A stretch of DNA of 64,000 bases from Microbispora corallina (GTDB lineage: Bacteria; Actinomycetota; Actinomycetes; Streptosporangiales; Streptosporangiaceae), in the NCBI RefSeq assembly GCF_016863035.1, contig NZ_BOOC01000006.1, forward strand, positions 1 to 64,000, read 5' to 3'. Made by a program: the position numbers and the translations under genes. Below the pieces are notes generated by a model. The model made no database searches and was not told the DNA's origin. It saw nothing but the letters and a program-made list of their open reading frames with translations. Of this stretch, positions 50,610 to 59,518 are shown one piece after another. The stretch's first letter is position 1. Each line of letters opens with the position of its first letter.

Positions 50610-51218
50610 TCAGTAGCCGCCGAGGGCCGTGATGATCCGGTCGAGCGCGGCCAGGTCGGCCGGGCCGAGGGCCAGCAGCGGCGCCGGCGGCTCGTTGAGC
50701 ATCCGCTCGGCGCGCTCCGCCGACGCCGCGCCCGCCTCGGTGAGCCGGACGAGCTTGGCCCGCCGGTCGCCGGGGTGGGGGACCCGCTCCACGAGCCCTC
50801 GCCGTTCGAGGTCGGCCACGACGAGAGTGGTGTACGGGGCGTCCGTCCCCAGCTGGTCGGCCAGGCGGCGCAGGGTGAGCGGCTCGGGCGCGAGCTTGGT
50901 GAGCGCCTTGACCCGGATGAAGCTGATGCCGAGGCTTGTGGAGACGTCCTTGCGCCGGTCGTGGGCCTCGAGCACGAGCGTCCGCATGCTCCGCCACACC
51001 CGCGCCGCCCGCTCCGCCTCGCCGTCAGGAAACGCCTCGGCGTCCGTGAACGCCTCGCGGTCCAGGGACGTCTCGCGGTCCGGAGACGTCTCGCCGTCCG
51101 TGAACGCCTCGGCGTCCGGAGACGTCTCGCCGTTCGGCGGCGCTTCGCCGTTCGGGGACGTCTCGCCGCGGGATCGGCCGGCGTCGTCGCGGGCGAGAGG
51201 ATCGGGGCCGCGGGTCAT
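50610..51218 (-). CDS. MarR family regulator with N-terminal hexapeptide repeats
   Basis: 202 residues; ATG at 51218 overlaps the upstream efflux gene's stop in ATGA (4-bp overlap), so the two are co-translated. Residues 19-66 are eight copies of a hexapeptide of the form E-T/A-S/F-P/T-D/N-G/A, acidic and probably disordered. The MarR winged helix follows (about 90-190): LTLRRLADQLGTDAPYTTLVVADLERRGLVER (split at LADQLGTDAP and TTLVVADLE), then HPGDRRAKLVRLT, the usual wing. It probably represses the efflux gene through the palindrome at 52641-52656 and is released by a toxic ligand. Confidence 0.85.
   Translation of the reverse strand: MTRGPDPLARDDAGRSRGETSPNGEAPPNGETSPDAEAFTDGETSPDRETSLDREAFTDAEAFPDGEAERAARVWRSMRTLVLEAHDRRKDVSTSLGISFIRVKALTKLAPEPLTLRRLADQLGTDAPYTTLVVADLERRGLVERVPHPGDRRAKLVRLTEAGAASAERAERMLNEPPAPLLALGPADLAALDRIITALGGY
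51021..51164 (-). repeat. Eight 18-bp in-frame tandem repeats
   Basis: 144 bp in the 5' end of the MarR gene, period 18 bp, encoding eight acidic hexapeptides. Units resemble GAGACGTCTCCGGACGCC on the coding strand, with many synonymous and non-synonymous changes, so the array is old rather than freshly expanded. Confidence 0.75.
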
Positions 51219-52624
51219 GTGCCCACCGCCTCCCGGGGCTGGAGCCGCTCGGCCGTGCGGTCCGCCGTCCGCCTGGCCCACCGGCCGGTGGTCAGCAGGC
51301 CGAGGGACAGCACGAGCAGACCGTACACCGCGACGATCGACCAGCCGGCGTGGGCGGCGGACATGAACCCCGCGCCGTGGGCGCCCGCCGCGACGACCGA
51401 CCCGGCGATCGCCACGCCGAGCGACTGGCCCACCTGGCGGCTGGTCGAGGCGACGGCGGCGGCCACCCCGGCCTGCGCGAGCGGCATCCCGGAGACCGCG
51501 GTGTTGGTGATCGGGGGGTTGAGCATGGCGAAGCCGAGGCCGAAGACCACGTACACCGCGAGCAGCGCCGGGATCGGCGTCGACAGCGTGACCCCGGTCA
51601 GCAGCACCCCGGCCGCCGTGAGGCACACGCCGGCCACGGCCAGGGGCACGCGCGGCCCGCGGGTCCCGACCAGCCGGCCCGACAGCGGGCCGAAGACCGT
51701 CGCCATCAGCGCGATCGGCAGCGTGCAGAGCCCGGCGTCGAGGGCCGACAGGCCGCGGTGGCTCTGCAGGTAGAGCGTGTTCAGGAACAGGAACGACCCC
51801 AGGGCCGCGAACCCGGACACGGCGATGGCCGCCGCCCCCGAGAACGGCGCGCTGCGGAAGAAGCGCACGTCGATGAGCGGCTCCTCCCTCCGGGACTCGT
51901 ACACCACCAGGGCCGCGAGCGCGACCGCGGCGACCGCGAAGCAGCCGGCGCTGACGCCCCAGCCCGCGTCGGGTCCCTCGATGATGCCGTACGTCAGCGT
52001 CCCGAGCAGCAGGATCACCAGGACCTGTCCCACCGGGTCGATCCTGCGCGCCCTGGGCGCCTTGGACTCGGGGACGAACAGCCAGGTCAGCACCAGCGCG
52101 GCCAGGCCGATGGGCACGTTGATCCAGAAGATGGCCCGCCAGTTGACCGAGTCGGTGAGCAGGCCGCCGATCACCGGCCCGAGGGCCATGCTGATGCCGA
52201 CGACCCCGCCCCACACGCCGATGGCCTGGGCCCGCTCCCGGCGGTCGGTGAACGTGTTCGTGATGATCGACATGGCGACCGGGTTCAGCATCGACCCGCC
52301 GACGGCCTGGAGGACCCGGAAGGCCACCAGCCAGCCCAGGCTCGGGGCGAGACTGCACAGCAGGGAGCCGACGGTGAACGCCACGAGCCCGGTCTGGAAC
52401 GTCCGGCGCCGCCCGATCCGGTCGGCCGTGGAGCCCGACAGCATGAGCAGGCTGGCGAGCGTCAGTGTGTAGGCGTCCACCGTCCACTGCAGGCCGGAGA
52501 CCGGAGCGCGCAGGTCGTGACCGAGCGCGGGCAGCGCGACGTTCACGATCGTGTTGTCCAGCGCCACGATCAGCAGGCTCATGCAGCAGATGAGAAGGAC
52601 GAGGATCCGCCGGCGGCGGCTCAT
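51215..52624 (-). CDS. DHA2-family MFS multidrug efflux transporter
   Basis: 469 residues. 14 TM segments, motif ALDNTIVNVALPALGHDL near the N-terminus, motif A as ADRIGRRRTFQTG and motif C as GPVIGGLLTDSVNW. Close in type to EmrB/QacA-like actinobacterial drug pumps, but a different branch from the other DHA2 pump at 49151. The ATGA overlap puts its MarR regulator in the same transcript, giving autoregulation. Its start lies 17 bp from the palindrome at 52641-52656. Confidence 0.92.
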   Translation of the reverse strand: MSRRRRILVLLICCMSLLIVALDNTIVNVALPALGHDLRAPVSGLQWTVDAYTLTLASLLMLSGSTADRIGRRRTFQTGLVAFTVGSLLCSLAPSLGWLVAFRVLQAVGGSMLNPVAMSIITNTFTDRRERAQAIGVWGGVVGISMALGPVIGGLLTDSVNWRAIFWINVPIGLAALVLTWLFVPESKAPRARRIDPVGQVLVILLLGTLTYGIIEGPDAGWGVSAGCFAVAAVALAALVVYESRREEPLIDVRFFRSAPFSGAAAIAVSGFAALGSFLFLNTLYLQSHRGLSALDAGLCTLPIALMATVFGPLSGRLVGTRGPRVPLAVAGVCLTAAGVLLTGVTLSTPIPALLAVYVVFGLGFAMLNPPITNTAVSGMPLAQAGVAAAVASTSRQVGQSLGVAIAGSVVAAGAHGAGFMSAAHAGWSIVAVYGLLVLSLGLLTTGRWARRTADRTAERLQPREAVGT

Positions 52625-52640
52625 GGGCGACCCCTTATTA

Positions 52641-52656
52641 GTTGTACTAATACAAC
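52641..52656. promoter_or_regulatory. MarR-type operator upstream of the efflux operon
   Basis: GTTGTA-CTAA-TACAAC, perfect 6-bp arms; a TTAG lies just in front (52638), so a half-overlapping TTAG-TTGTA-CTAA dyad also exists. Size and AT content fit a MarR site. It is between the efflux gene and the divergent hydrolase gene. Confidence 0.62.
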
Positions 52657-52714
52657 CTTACCGGGTCGCCTTCGGCGCTTGCGGGGCGGGGAAACCGAAT
52701 GACATTCTGCTGGC

Positions 52715-53581
52715 ATGCGAGCGACAGCGAACGGCATCGAGATCTGCTACGAGGTGTTCGGCGAGCCGGACGGACGTCCCCTGCTGCTGGTGATGGGCCT
52801 CGGCATGCAGATGATCGGCTGGGACGAGGACTTCATCGGCATGCTGGTGGACCGCGGCCACCAGGTGGTCCGGTTCGACAACCGCGACGTCGGGCTGTCA
52901 ACGCACCTCGCCCAGGAGCCGGACCTCATGGCGGTCCTGTCCGGCGACCGGTCCTCCGTCGCGTACACGCTGGACGACATGGCCGACGACACGGCCGGCC
53001 TGATCGAGGCCCTCGGCTGGGACGCCGCCCACGTCGTCGGCGCGTCGATGGGCGGGATGATCGTGCAGGCCCTCGCCATCCGGAACCCGGGCCGCGTCCG
53101 CAGCCTGACCTCGATCATGTCCACCACCGGCCCGTCCGTGGGACAGCCGACAGAGGCCGCCACGGCCGCGCTGTTCGCGCCGCCCGCGCCCGACCGCGAC
53201 GCGGCCGCGCAGCGGGCGGTCGAGACGTGGCGGGTCATCGGCTCGCCCGGGTTCGCGATGGACACGGACCGGGTCGCGCGGGTCGCCCGCGAGAGCTACG
53301 ACCGGGGCTACGACCCCGCGGGGACCGGCCGCCAGCTCGTCGCGATCATCACGGCCGACGACCGTACGGAGGGGCTGCGGGAGGTGACGGTCCCGGCGCT
53401 GGTGATCCACGGGGAGGACGACCCGCTGGTGACCCCGCCCGGGGGCGCCGCGACGGCGGACGCCATCCCCGGGGCGAAGCTGCTCACGTTCCCCGGCATG
53501 GGGCACGACCTGCCCCGCGAGCTGTGGCCGGAGATCGTCGACGCGATCACCGAGCTCACGGGCCGGGAGACCGCCGGCTGA
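52715..53581 (+). CDS. alpha/beta hydrolase (RdmC-like)
   Basis: 288 residues. Alpha/beta-hydrolase fold: opening GIEICYEVFGEPDGRPLLLV, VMGLGMQMIGW oxyanion region, RFDNRDVGLST, nucleophile elbow GASMGG (Ser), acid GEDDPL and His in GMGHDLP. The order and the DNRDVGLST segment are typical of the aclacinomycin methylesterase RdmC-like group and other esterases. Cytoplasmic, with no signal peptide. Divergent from the efflux operon; the MarR site may also affect it. Confidence 0.87.
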   Translation: MRATANGIEICYEVFGEPDGRPLLLVMGLGMQMIGWDEDFIGMLVDRGHQVVRFDNRDVGLSTHLAQEPDLMAVLSGDRSSVAYTLDDMADDTAGLIEALGWDAAHVVGASMGGMIVQALAIRNPGRVRSLTSIMSTTGPSVGQPTEAATAALFAPPAPDRDAAAQRAVETWRVIGSPGFAMDTDRVARVARESYDRGYDPAGTGRQLVAIITADDRTEGLREVTVPALVIHGEDDPLVTPPGGAATADAIPGAKLLTFPGMGHDLPRELWPEIVDAITELTGRETAG

Positions 53582-53775
53582 CGGCCTCCCGGGATAGGGA
53601 CGCCCCTCCCGGCGACCGCCATTCCGCTGACGTGATCCACCAGTACGGCGCCCACCGCGCCCGGAATGGACACGGCCTCCGAGAGGCGTTCCTCGATCCC
53701 GGTCACCCGTCGCTCCTCGCCGCCGGAAACGCCTGCGGGACGCGCGCGGGGTACGGAGGCGTCCAGAATGGGGGA

Positions 53776-54291
53776 GTGGAGCGGATTCTGGTCAGCGCGT
53801 GCCTGCTCGGCAGCCGGGTGCGGTTCGACGGAGGGGCCAAGACCAGCGACGACGAGGTGCTCGCGGCCTGGCGGGCGGAGGGGCGGCTGGTGCCGTTCTG
53901 CCCGGAGGTCGAGGGCGGCCTGCCGGTGCCCCGGCCGCCCGCGGAGATCGAGGGCGGGGCCGGGGGAGCGGCCGTCCTCGCCGGGGCGGCCCGCATCCTG
54001 ACGCCGGCGGGCGCGGACGTGACCGCCGCCTTCCTTTCCGGTGCGCAGCAGGCCCTCGCGGTCGCCACCTCGTTCGGCGTGCGGATGGCCGTGCTCAAGG
54101 AGGGCAGCCCGTCGTGCGGGTCCCTGCGGATCCACGACGGCACCTTCCGGGGGCGCACCACCCCCGGGCAGGGCGTCACGGCCGCCCTCCTGGAGGCGAA
54201 CGGCATCCGGGTCTTCGGCGAGGACCGGATCGGCGAGGCCGCCGGCTACCTGGCCGGGCTCACGGCGGCAGCCGATCGGCCGCGACGCTGA
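53776..54291 (+). CDS. DUF523 family protein
   Basis: 171 residues from a GTG. Hallmarks of DUF523: ILVSACLLGSRVRFDGG at the start and LKEGSPSCG near 110, with three Cys-bearing motifs (SACLLG, PFCPEVEGG, SPSCG) that suggest metal or cluster binding. The function is unknown; related 2-thiouracil desulfurase TudS binds a [4Fe-4S] cluster through such Cys, so a desulfurase role is possible. It ends 13 bp from the convergent DUF4032 gene. Confidence 0.88.
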   Translation: MERILVSACLLGSRVRFDGGAKTSDDEVLAAWRAEGRLVPFCPEVEGGLPVPRPPAEIEGGAGGAAVLAGAARILTPAGADVTAAFLSGAQQALAVATSFGVRMAVLKEGSPSCGSLRIHDGTFRGRTTPGQGVTAALLEANGIRVFGEDRIGEAAGYLAGLTAAADRPRR

Positions 54292-54303
54292 CCGGGGTCG
54301 GGT

Positions 54304-55554
54304 TCACGGCGAGAGCGGATCGGCCGCGGCGCCGACCGGGTCGGCTGCCGTGATCACCGCCTTCTCGTCCGGCTTGTGGACGAGCACGTTGGCCACGTAG
54401 GACTTCACGGCCGCCTCCAGCCCGACGTCCTTGCCCGCGGCCTCCGACATGTACCACCGGTGGTCGAGCACCTCGTGGAAGAGCTGGGCGGGCTCCAGCT
54501 TGCGCCGCAGCTCGGCCGGGATCGCGCCGACCACCGGCTGGAACACCTCGGCCAGCCACCGGTGGGCGACGATCGCCTCGTCCTCGTGCCGCAGGCCCTT
54601 CGACACCCGGAACGAGTCGAGGTCGTTGAGCAGCCGCCTGGCCTGGTTCTCCTCAACGTCGAGGCCGGTCAGGCGGAGCAGCCGGCGCTGGTGGTGCCCG
54701 GCGTCCACGACCTTCGGCCGTACGATGATCCGCGAGGTGCCGGCCTTGCGGCGGATCATCATCTCCGCCACGTCGAAGCCGAGCGAGTTGAGCCGCCGGA
54801 CCCGATGGTCCACCCGGTGCCAGTCGACCTCCTCGATGATCTCGTCCTCCGTCAGCTCCTCCCACAGGCGCGTGTACCGCTCGACGAGCTGCTCGGAGAA
54901 CGCCAGGGGGTCGATGGTGGGGTGGAGCAGGCCGCCGGCCTCCAGGTCGAGCATCTCGCCGTAGATGTTGACGTGCGCCACGTCGATGTCGTGGGCCCGC
55001 TGGCCCTCGCTGATCGCCGGGTGCAGCTCGCCGGTCTCGGCGTCCACCAGGTAGGCCGCGAAGGCGCCCGCGTCCCGGCGGAACAGCGTGTTCGACAGCG
55101 AGCAGTCGCCCCAGTAGAACCCGTTGAGGTGCAGTCGCACGAGCAGCACCGCGAGGGCGTCCAGCAGGCGGGTCAGCGTGTCGGGGCGGACCGAGCCGGA
55201 CAGCACGGCCCGGTACGGCAGGGAGAACTGCAGGTGCCGCGTGATCAGCGCGGAGTCGAGCTCCGAGCCGTCGGCGGCGGCGCGGCCGGTGACCACGGCG
55301 ACCGGTTCGACGGCGGGGGCGTCGACGCGCGCGAGGTCCCACAGCAGCTTGTACTCCCGCTTGGCGTACCGCGCGCTGATCTCCTTGATCGCGTACACGC
55401 GGCCCGACAGGCGCGCGAACCGCACCACGTGGCGGGAGATGCCGCGCGGCAGCGTCACGAGGTGATGGACGGGCCACTCTTCGAGGGGGATGTCCCAGGG
55501 CAGGCGGATGAGGTCGGGGTCGCTCGGCGCGCCGATCATCTGCAGGGGCACCAA
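54304..55554 (-). CDS. DUF4032 protein with kinase-like fold
   Basis: 416 residues from a GTG at 55554, after AGGAG at good spacing. N-terminal part (about 30-240) follows a lipopolysaccharide-kinase/Kdo-kinase-like pattern: YAIKEIS (Lys), HLNGFYWGDCSLSNTLF (catalytic-loop-like, with Asp and Asn) and YLVDAETGEL (metal-loop-like Asp). The C-terminal DUF4032 domain covers about 240-400. The substrate is unknown. This family is restricted to actinobacteria. It is divergent from the DUF885 gene with only 55 bp between starts. Confidence 0.87.
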   Translation of the reverse strand: MVPLQMIGAPSDPDLIRLPWDIPLEEWPVHHLVTLPRGISRHVVRFARLSGRVYAIKEISARYAKREYKLLWDLARVDAPAVEPVAVVTGRAAADGSELDSALITRHLQFSLPYRAVLSGSVRPDTLTRLLDALAVLLVRLHLNGFYWGDCSLSNTLFRRDAGAFAAYLVDAETGELHPAISEGQRAHDIDVAHVNIYGEMLDLEAGGLLHPTIDPLAFSEQLVERYTRLWEELTEDEIIEEVDWHRVDHRVRRLNSLGFDVAEMMIRRKAGTSRIIVRPKVVDAGHHQRRLLRLTGLDVEENQARRLLNDLDSFRVSKGLRHEDEAIVAHRWLAEVFQPVVGAIPAELRRKLEPAQLFHEVLDHRWYMSEAAGKDVGLEAAVKSYVANVLVHKPDEKAVITAADPVGAAADPLSP

Positions 55555-55609
55555 TTGCTCCTATTTTCGGGGTCTTCACCACCCAGTGTCGCGGATAGAG
55601 TCGGGCGCT

Positions 55610-57184
55610 ATGACGCTGGTGGACGAGTTCCTTGACTACTACCTGGCAGAGAACCCCATCCGCGCGGCCCTCCTCGGAGCCGACGGATACGACCGGACGC
55701 TCGGCGACTTCAGCGCGTCCGCCTTCCAGGCGCGGGAGCGCGCGGCGGAGGCGTGGCTGGAGCGGCTGTCGGCCCAGGTCCCCGGGTCCCCGGACGACGA
55801 GATCGACCGGGATCTGATCGTCTCCCATCTGCGCGGCGCGATCGCCTCGGCGTCGTGGCCCGAGTGGCGCCGGGACCCCTCCCCCTACCTCGGCGCGGTG
55901 TTCGGCTCGATGTTCACGCCGCTGCAGCAGCGGCTGAAGCCAGAGCCCGAGCTGGTCGACGCCGCGTGTGCCCGGCTGGCCGAGGTCCCGGCCGTGCTCG
56001 CCGCCTGCCGGGAGAACCTCGACCCCGATCTCGCCGCCGACCTGCTCGTCGCACGGGGGCTCGACCAGGCGCGAACGGCCCGGCGGTTCCTCACCGTGAC
56101 GCTGCCCGCCGAGGTCCGCGACCCCGGCCTGCGCGTACGGCTCGCCCAGGCGGCCGAGCCGGCCGCGGACGCGTTCGACGAGCTGGTCCGCTTCCTGGAG
56201 GGCTTCGAGGCCCGGGGAAGCTGGCGGATGGGGGAGAAGCTCTACTCGGAGCTGCTGCGCGAGCGGGAGATGCTCGGGTACGGCGCGGCCGAGCTGCACG
56301 AGATGGGCCGCACGGCGTGGGACGAGCTCGACGCCCGGATGCGGGAGGTGGCCGCCCGGCTCGGGTCCGACGACTGGCGGGCCGCCATGGAGTCCCTGAT
56401 GGACGACCACCCGCCGACGCTTTCGGCCATGCGGGCCGAGTACGAGGCCGAGACGCTCCGGGCCCGCGACTTCACCAGGGAACGCGGCCTGGTGACCTTC
56501 CCCGAGGGCGAGGAGTGCCTGGTGCTCCCGTCGCCGGAGTTCCAGCGGCCCATCCTCGCCGTGGCCAACTACCTCGCCCCGCCGCCGCTCACGCCGTCAA
56601 GGGCCGGGGTGTTCTTCGTGCCGTTCACGCCGGACGGGTTCACCGAGGAGCAGGTGCGGCAGCGCCTGCGCACCAACTCACGGGCCCAGATGCCGTCGAT
56701 CTCGGTGCACGAGGCCTACCCGGGCCACCACTGGCACCTCGCCTGGATGGCCGGCAACCCCCGGAGGGCCCGCAAGATCTTCCGCACGCCGTACTTCGTC
56801 GAGGGCTGGGCCCTGTACGTCGAGAAGGTCATGCACGAGCAGGGCTACTTCGACACCCCCGCCACCGAGCTGGCCCACCTCGACTGCCGGATCTTCCGGG
56901 CCGCCCGGATCGTCGTGGACACCGCCCTGCACTGCGGCGACATGTCGATCAAGGAGGCCGAGACGTTCATGGCCACCAAGGCGTCGCTGTCGCCGGGGAC
57001 GGCCAAGGGCGAGGTGAGCCGCTACTGCGCCTGGCCCACCCAGGCCCCCTCGTACCTCACGGGCGCCCTGGAGATCGAGCGCATCCGGGAGGAGTACGCC
57101 GGCGACCTGCGGACCTTCCACGACACGATCGCCGGGTCGGGCGGCCTCCCGCTGGGCCTGGCCCGCAAGGCCGTCATCCAGTGA
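55610..57184 (+). CDS. DUF885 family putative metallopeptidase
   Basis: 524 residues from the ATG at 55610. DUF885 proteins resemble M32/M3-like zinc peptidases; the HExxxGHH motif is HEAYPGHHWHLAWM near 369, with the likely further ligand Glu in YFVEGWALYVEKVM near 400. Helical throughout, no signal peptide. Known: the family has unclear substrates; some members are secreted, this one appears cytoplasmic. The last 11 bp overlap the convergent aldolase gene. Confidence 0.88.
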   Translation: MTLVDEFLDYYLAENPIRAALLGADGYDRTLGDFSASAFQARERAAEAWLERLSAQVPGSPDDEIDRDLIVSHLRGAIASASWPEWRRDPSPYLGAVFGSMFTPLQQRLKPEPELVDAACARLAEVPAVLAACRENLDPDLAADLLVARGLDQARTARRFLTVTLPAEVRDPGLRVRLAQAAEPAADAFDELVRFLEGFEARGSWRMGEKLYSELLREREMLGYGAAELHEMGRTAWDELDARMREVAARLGSDDWRAAMESLMDDHPPTLSAMRAEYEAETLRARDFTRERGLVTFPEGEECLVLPSPEFQRPILAVANYLAPPPLTPSRAGVFFVPFTPDGFTEEQVRQRLRTNSRAQMPSISVHEAYPGHHWHLAWMAGNPRRARKIFRTPYFVEGWALYVEKVMHEQGYFDTPATELAHLDCRIFRAARIVVDTALHCGDMSIKEAETFMATKASLSPGTAKGEVSRYCAWPTQAPSYLTGALEIERIREEYAGDLRTFHDTIAGSGGLPLGLARKAVIQ

Positions 57185-57791
57185 AGGCGCGCTCGATGAC
57201 CGCGACGAGCTGCTCCTCCGTCAGGACGGCCGGGGCGCCCACGCCGAGGGCCCGGACGTAGACCTCGCAGAGCCATTCGAGCAGCCGGGCCGCCTCGAAC
57301 GCCTGCTCCAGGGTCGCCCCGATGGTCACCCCGCCGTGGGAGGCCATCAGGGCGGCCTGCCGGCCCTCCAGCGCCCGCCGCACGTTCTCGGCCAGCTCCG
57401 GCGTGCCGTACGTGGCGTAGGGGGCGACCCGGACGGCGCCGCCGAGCAGCAGCGCGTTGTAGTGGATCGGCGGCAGCTCGGTCATGGTGGAGGCGACCAC
57501 GGTGGCGAACACCGAGTGCGTGTGCACGACGGCCCCGGCGCCGGTCGACGCGTACAGGGCCAGGTGCATCGCGGTCTCCGACGACGGCTTGCGGTCGCCC
57601 TCCACCACCCGGCCGTCGAGGTCCACGATCGGGCACTCCTCCGGCCGCAGCCGGTCCAGGGCCACCCCGGACGGCGTGACCGCCACCAGGTCGCCGTCAC
57701 GGGCGCTCAGGTTCCCGGACGTCCCGATGACCAGGCCCAGGGCCGCCGCCCGCCTGCCGTGCTCGCACAGCTCCCGCCGCAGCTCATCCAC
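57174..57791 (-). CDS. Class II aldolase/adducin family protein
   Basis: 205 residues from a GTG at 57791. Class II aldolase fold: GTSGNLSAR near 24 and TPSG near 41 (phosphate binding), SSETAMHLALY with the catalytic acid, HTHSVFATVV with two of the zinc-binding His residues near 93, and a later SHGGVT with the third. Similar to L-fuculose-phosphate or ribulose-phosphate aldolases/epimerases; the precise substrate is unclear. It overlaps the end of DUF885 by 11 bp and diverges from the pterin dehydratase gene. Confidence 0.87.
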   Translation of the reverse strand: MDELRRELCEHGRRAAALGLVIGTSGNLSARDGDLVAVTPSGVALDRLRPEECPIVDLDGRVVEGDRKPSSETAMHLALYASTGAGAVVHTHSVFATVVASTMTELPPIHYNALLLGGAVRVAPYATYGTPELAENVRRALEGRQAALMASHGGVTIGATLEQAFEAARLLEWLCEVYVRALGVGAPAVLTEEQLVAVIERAFTG

Positions 57792-57854
57792 GCGGGCGAA
57801 TCTACACAATCCAGCCAAGTAGCCGCCTGGTGTGATTCGTGATGTCCTGGTGGC

Positions 57855-58115
57855 ATGTACGAGGCTCCAGACTGGCGCCGTGACGGCGACACCATCCGCA
57901 GGACCGTGGTCGCCACCGACTTCCGCACGGCCATCGCGATCGTGAACGAGATCGCCGAGCAGGCGGAGGCGCTGAACCACCACCCGGACATCGACATCCG
58001 CTGGCGGACCCTGCACCTCGCGCTCACCACCCACGACGCGGGCGGCCTCACCGAGCTGGACTACAAGCTGGCCGCCCGCATCGACGCGATCGTGGCCGAC
58101 CACCAGGCCGGGTAG
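57855..58115 (+). CDS. 4a-hydroxytetrahydrobiopterin dehydratase (pterin-4a-carbinolamine dehydratase)
   Basis: 86 residues. The family signature EALNHHPDI near 37-45 holds the catalytic His pair, and the protein is near the usual length. Known: the enzyme dehydrates 4a-hydroxytetrahydropterin and so supports pterin-dependent aromatic amino-acid hydroxylases; none is nearby. In bacteria without one, such proteins may act in folate or molybdopterin metabolism. Ends 4 bp from the convergent methyltransferase gene. Confidence 0.88.
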   Translation: MYEAPDWRRDGDTIRRTVVATDFRTAIAIVNEIAEQAEALNHHPDIDIRWRTLHLALTTHDAGGLTELDYKLAARIDAIVADHQAG

Positions 58116-58119
58116 CGGC

Positions 58120-58806
58120 TCAGGGCCGGACGGCCCGTATGTAGCGGGTCACCGGCCGCAGGCGGCCCTCCGCCTCGATCGTGAACCCGGCACCGGCGAC
58201 CATGCCGGCCAGCGCGTCGATGTCGGTTCCCGGCGTGCCGTCCCCGGCGATGGCCGGGCCGGCCAGCGCGTCGGCCAGCCGCCGCCCGAGACCGCCCCTC
58301 GGCGGCCGGAAATCGGCGACCATCAGCCGTCCGCCCGGCCGTAGCACGCGGCGCATCTGCGCGAACGCCGCCCGACGGGCCTCGGCCGGGACGTGATGGA
58401 CGGCGTAGCTGGAGACCACCACGTCGAACGACCCGTCGTCGAACGCGAGGTCCTGCGCCGCCCCCAGGACGTATGAGCAGGAGGCGGGGCCCCGGGCCCC
58501 GGCGTACGCGATCATCGCGGGTGAGAGGTCCAGGCCGGTCACCCGGCCGTCGGGGGCGATCCGCGCGGCCATCGCCCGTGTGAGGCAGCCGGTGCCGCAG
58601 CCGACATCGAGCACCCGATCGCCTGGCCGGGCGCCGGAGAGGGCCGCCAGGCGGGCGAAGGAACCGCCGCGCTTCCCCGCGAAGGCGAGCGTCGAGATCA
58701 CTTCATACGTGCGGGGATGGTCGATGGTGCCGCCGCGGAAGAGCCCGTGCCGGTGTCCGCCGCCTCCGGCCCCGCGCGCTGTCAGGAGAAACCGTCCGAG
58801 ACCCAT
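58120..58806 (-). CDS. SAM-dependent methyltransferase (class I)
   Basis: 228 residues. Class I Rossmann methyltransferase: motif I VLDVGCGTGCLTRAM near 62, acid loop LDLSPAMIAYA, motif IV FDVVVSSYAVHHV and MRRVLRPGGRLMVADF, typical of UbiE/Coq5-like and small-molecule methyltransferases. The N-terminus is Gly/His-rich and variable. Divergent from TetR across a perfect 19-bp inverted repeat, so it is probably the regulator's target. The substrate is unknown. Confidence 0.9.
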   Translation of the reverse strand: MGLGRFLLTARGAGGGGHRHGLFRGGTIDHPRTYEVISTLAFAGKRGGSFARLAALSGARPGDRVLDVGCGTGCLTRAMAARIAPDGRVTGLDLSPAMIAYAGARGPASCSYVLGAAQDLAFDDGSFDVVVSSYAVHHVPAEARRAAFAQMRRVLRPGGRLMVADFRPPRGGLGRRLADALAGPAIAGDGTPGTDIDALAGMVAGAGFTIEAEGRLRPVTRYIRAVRP

Positions 58807-58818
58807 GATGCCTCCCTA

Positions 58819-58861
58819 CTTAGTCACGGCTAAGTTATCTGCTAACTTAGCCGTGACTAAG
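58819..58861. promoter_or_regulatory. 19-bp perfect inverted repeat, double TetR operator
   Basis: Left arm CTTAGTCACGGCTAAGTTA (58819-58837), 5-base spacer, right arm its exact reverse complement (58843-58861). Each arm contains its own CTTAG-N6-CTAAG dyad, giving two 16-bp sites in opposite orientation. It fills the gap between the methyltransferase and TetR genes and includes the likely promoters. Confidence 0.8.
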
Positions 58862-58882
58862 CAGAAGTGCAAGGGGCGTAGG

Positions 58883-59518
58883 ATGCCGGACGTGACGGAT
58901 GCCCCGGCCGCGCGGCGGCGTACCCGGATGCGGCCCGAGGAGCGGCGGGAGTCGATCCTGGCCGCCGCCACCGAGGTCTTCGCGGAGACGGGCTACCGGG
59001 CCGGGAAGGTGTCCGCCGTGGCCGCCAGGCTGGGTGTCAGCGAGCCGGTCGTCTTCCAGAACTTCGGCTCGAAGGCCGCGCTGTTCGCGGCCGTCCTCGA
59101 CCGGGCCACGGCGCTCGCCCGCGAGGCGCTCGGCGAGATGTCCCGACAGGCCGGGCCGGTGTCCGCCCTCCTGGCCGCCCTGCTGTCCTCCGACCACGTC
59201 GAGGACCTGCACGCCCCGGGGTCACTGGGGATGCTCTTCGCCGACGCGGCCGTGCTCACCGACGAGCCCGGCGTCGCGGACGCGGCCGGGCGGGCCGTGC
59301 GGACGGTGGCGGGTCTGCTCGCCGAGGTGCTCCGGCGCGGGCAGGCGGAGGGGAGCGTCCGCGCCGACCTCGACCCGGACGCCGGAGCGTGGTGGCTGCT
59401 CTCGCTGATGGCGGCCCGGCCGTTCCGCGCCGCCGTCGCCGAGGACCCCCGGGCCCTGGAGGAGGACCTGGCCGCCCTCACCCTGCGGGCCCTGACCGCC
59501 TCCGGGGAGACCCCCTAG
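58883..59518 (+). CDS. TetR family regulator
   Basis: 211 residues from the ATG at 58883 with AAGGGG upstream. TetR helix-turn-helix at about 24-68 (VSAVAARLGVSEPVVFQNFGSKAAL). The C-terminal ligand domain is typical of the TetR_C branch. It lies just downstream of the inverted repeat at 58819-58861, which it probably binds to control itself and the methyltransferase. The last 4 bp overlap the convergent spermidine-synthase-like gene. Confidence 0.9.
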   Translation: MPDVTDAPAARRRTRMRPEERRESILAAATEVFAETGYRAGKVSAVAARLGVSEPVVFQNFGSKAALFAAVLDRATALAREALGEMSRQAGPVSALLAALLSSDHVEDLHAPGSLGMLFADAAVLTDEPGVADAAGRAVRTVAGLLAEVLRRGQAEGSVRADLDPDAGAWWLLSLMAARPFRAAVAEDPRALEEDLAALTLRALTASGETP

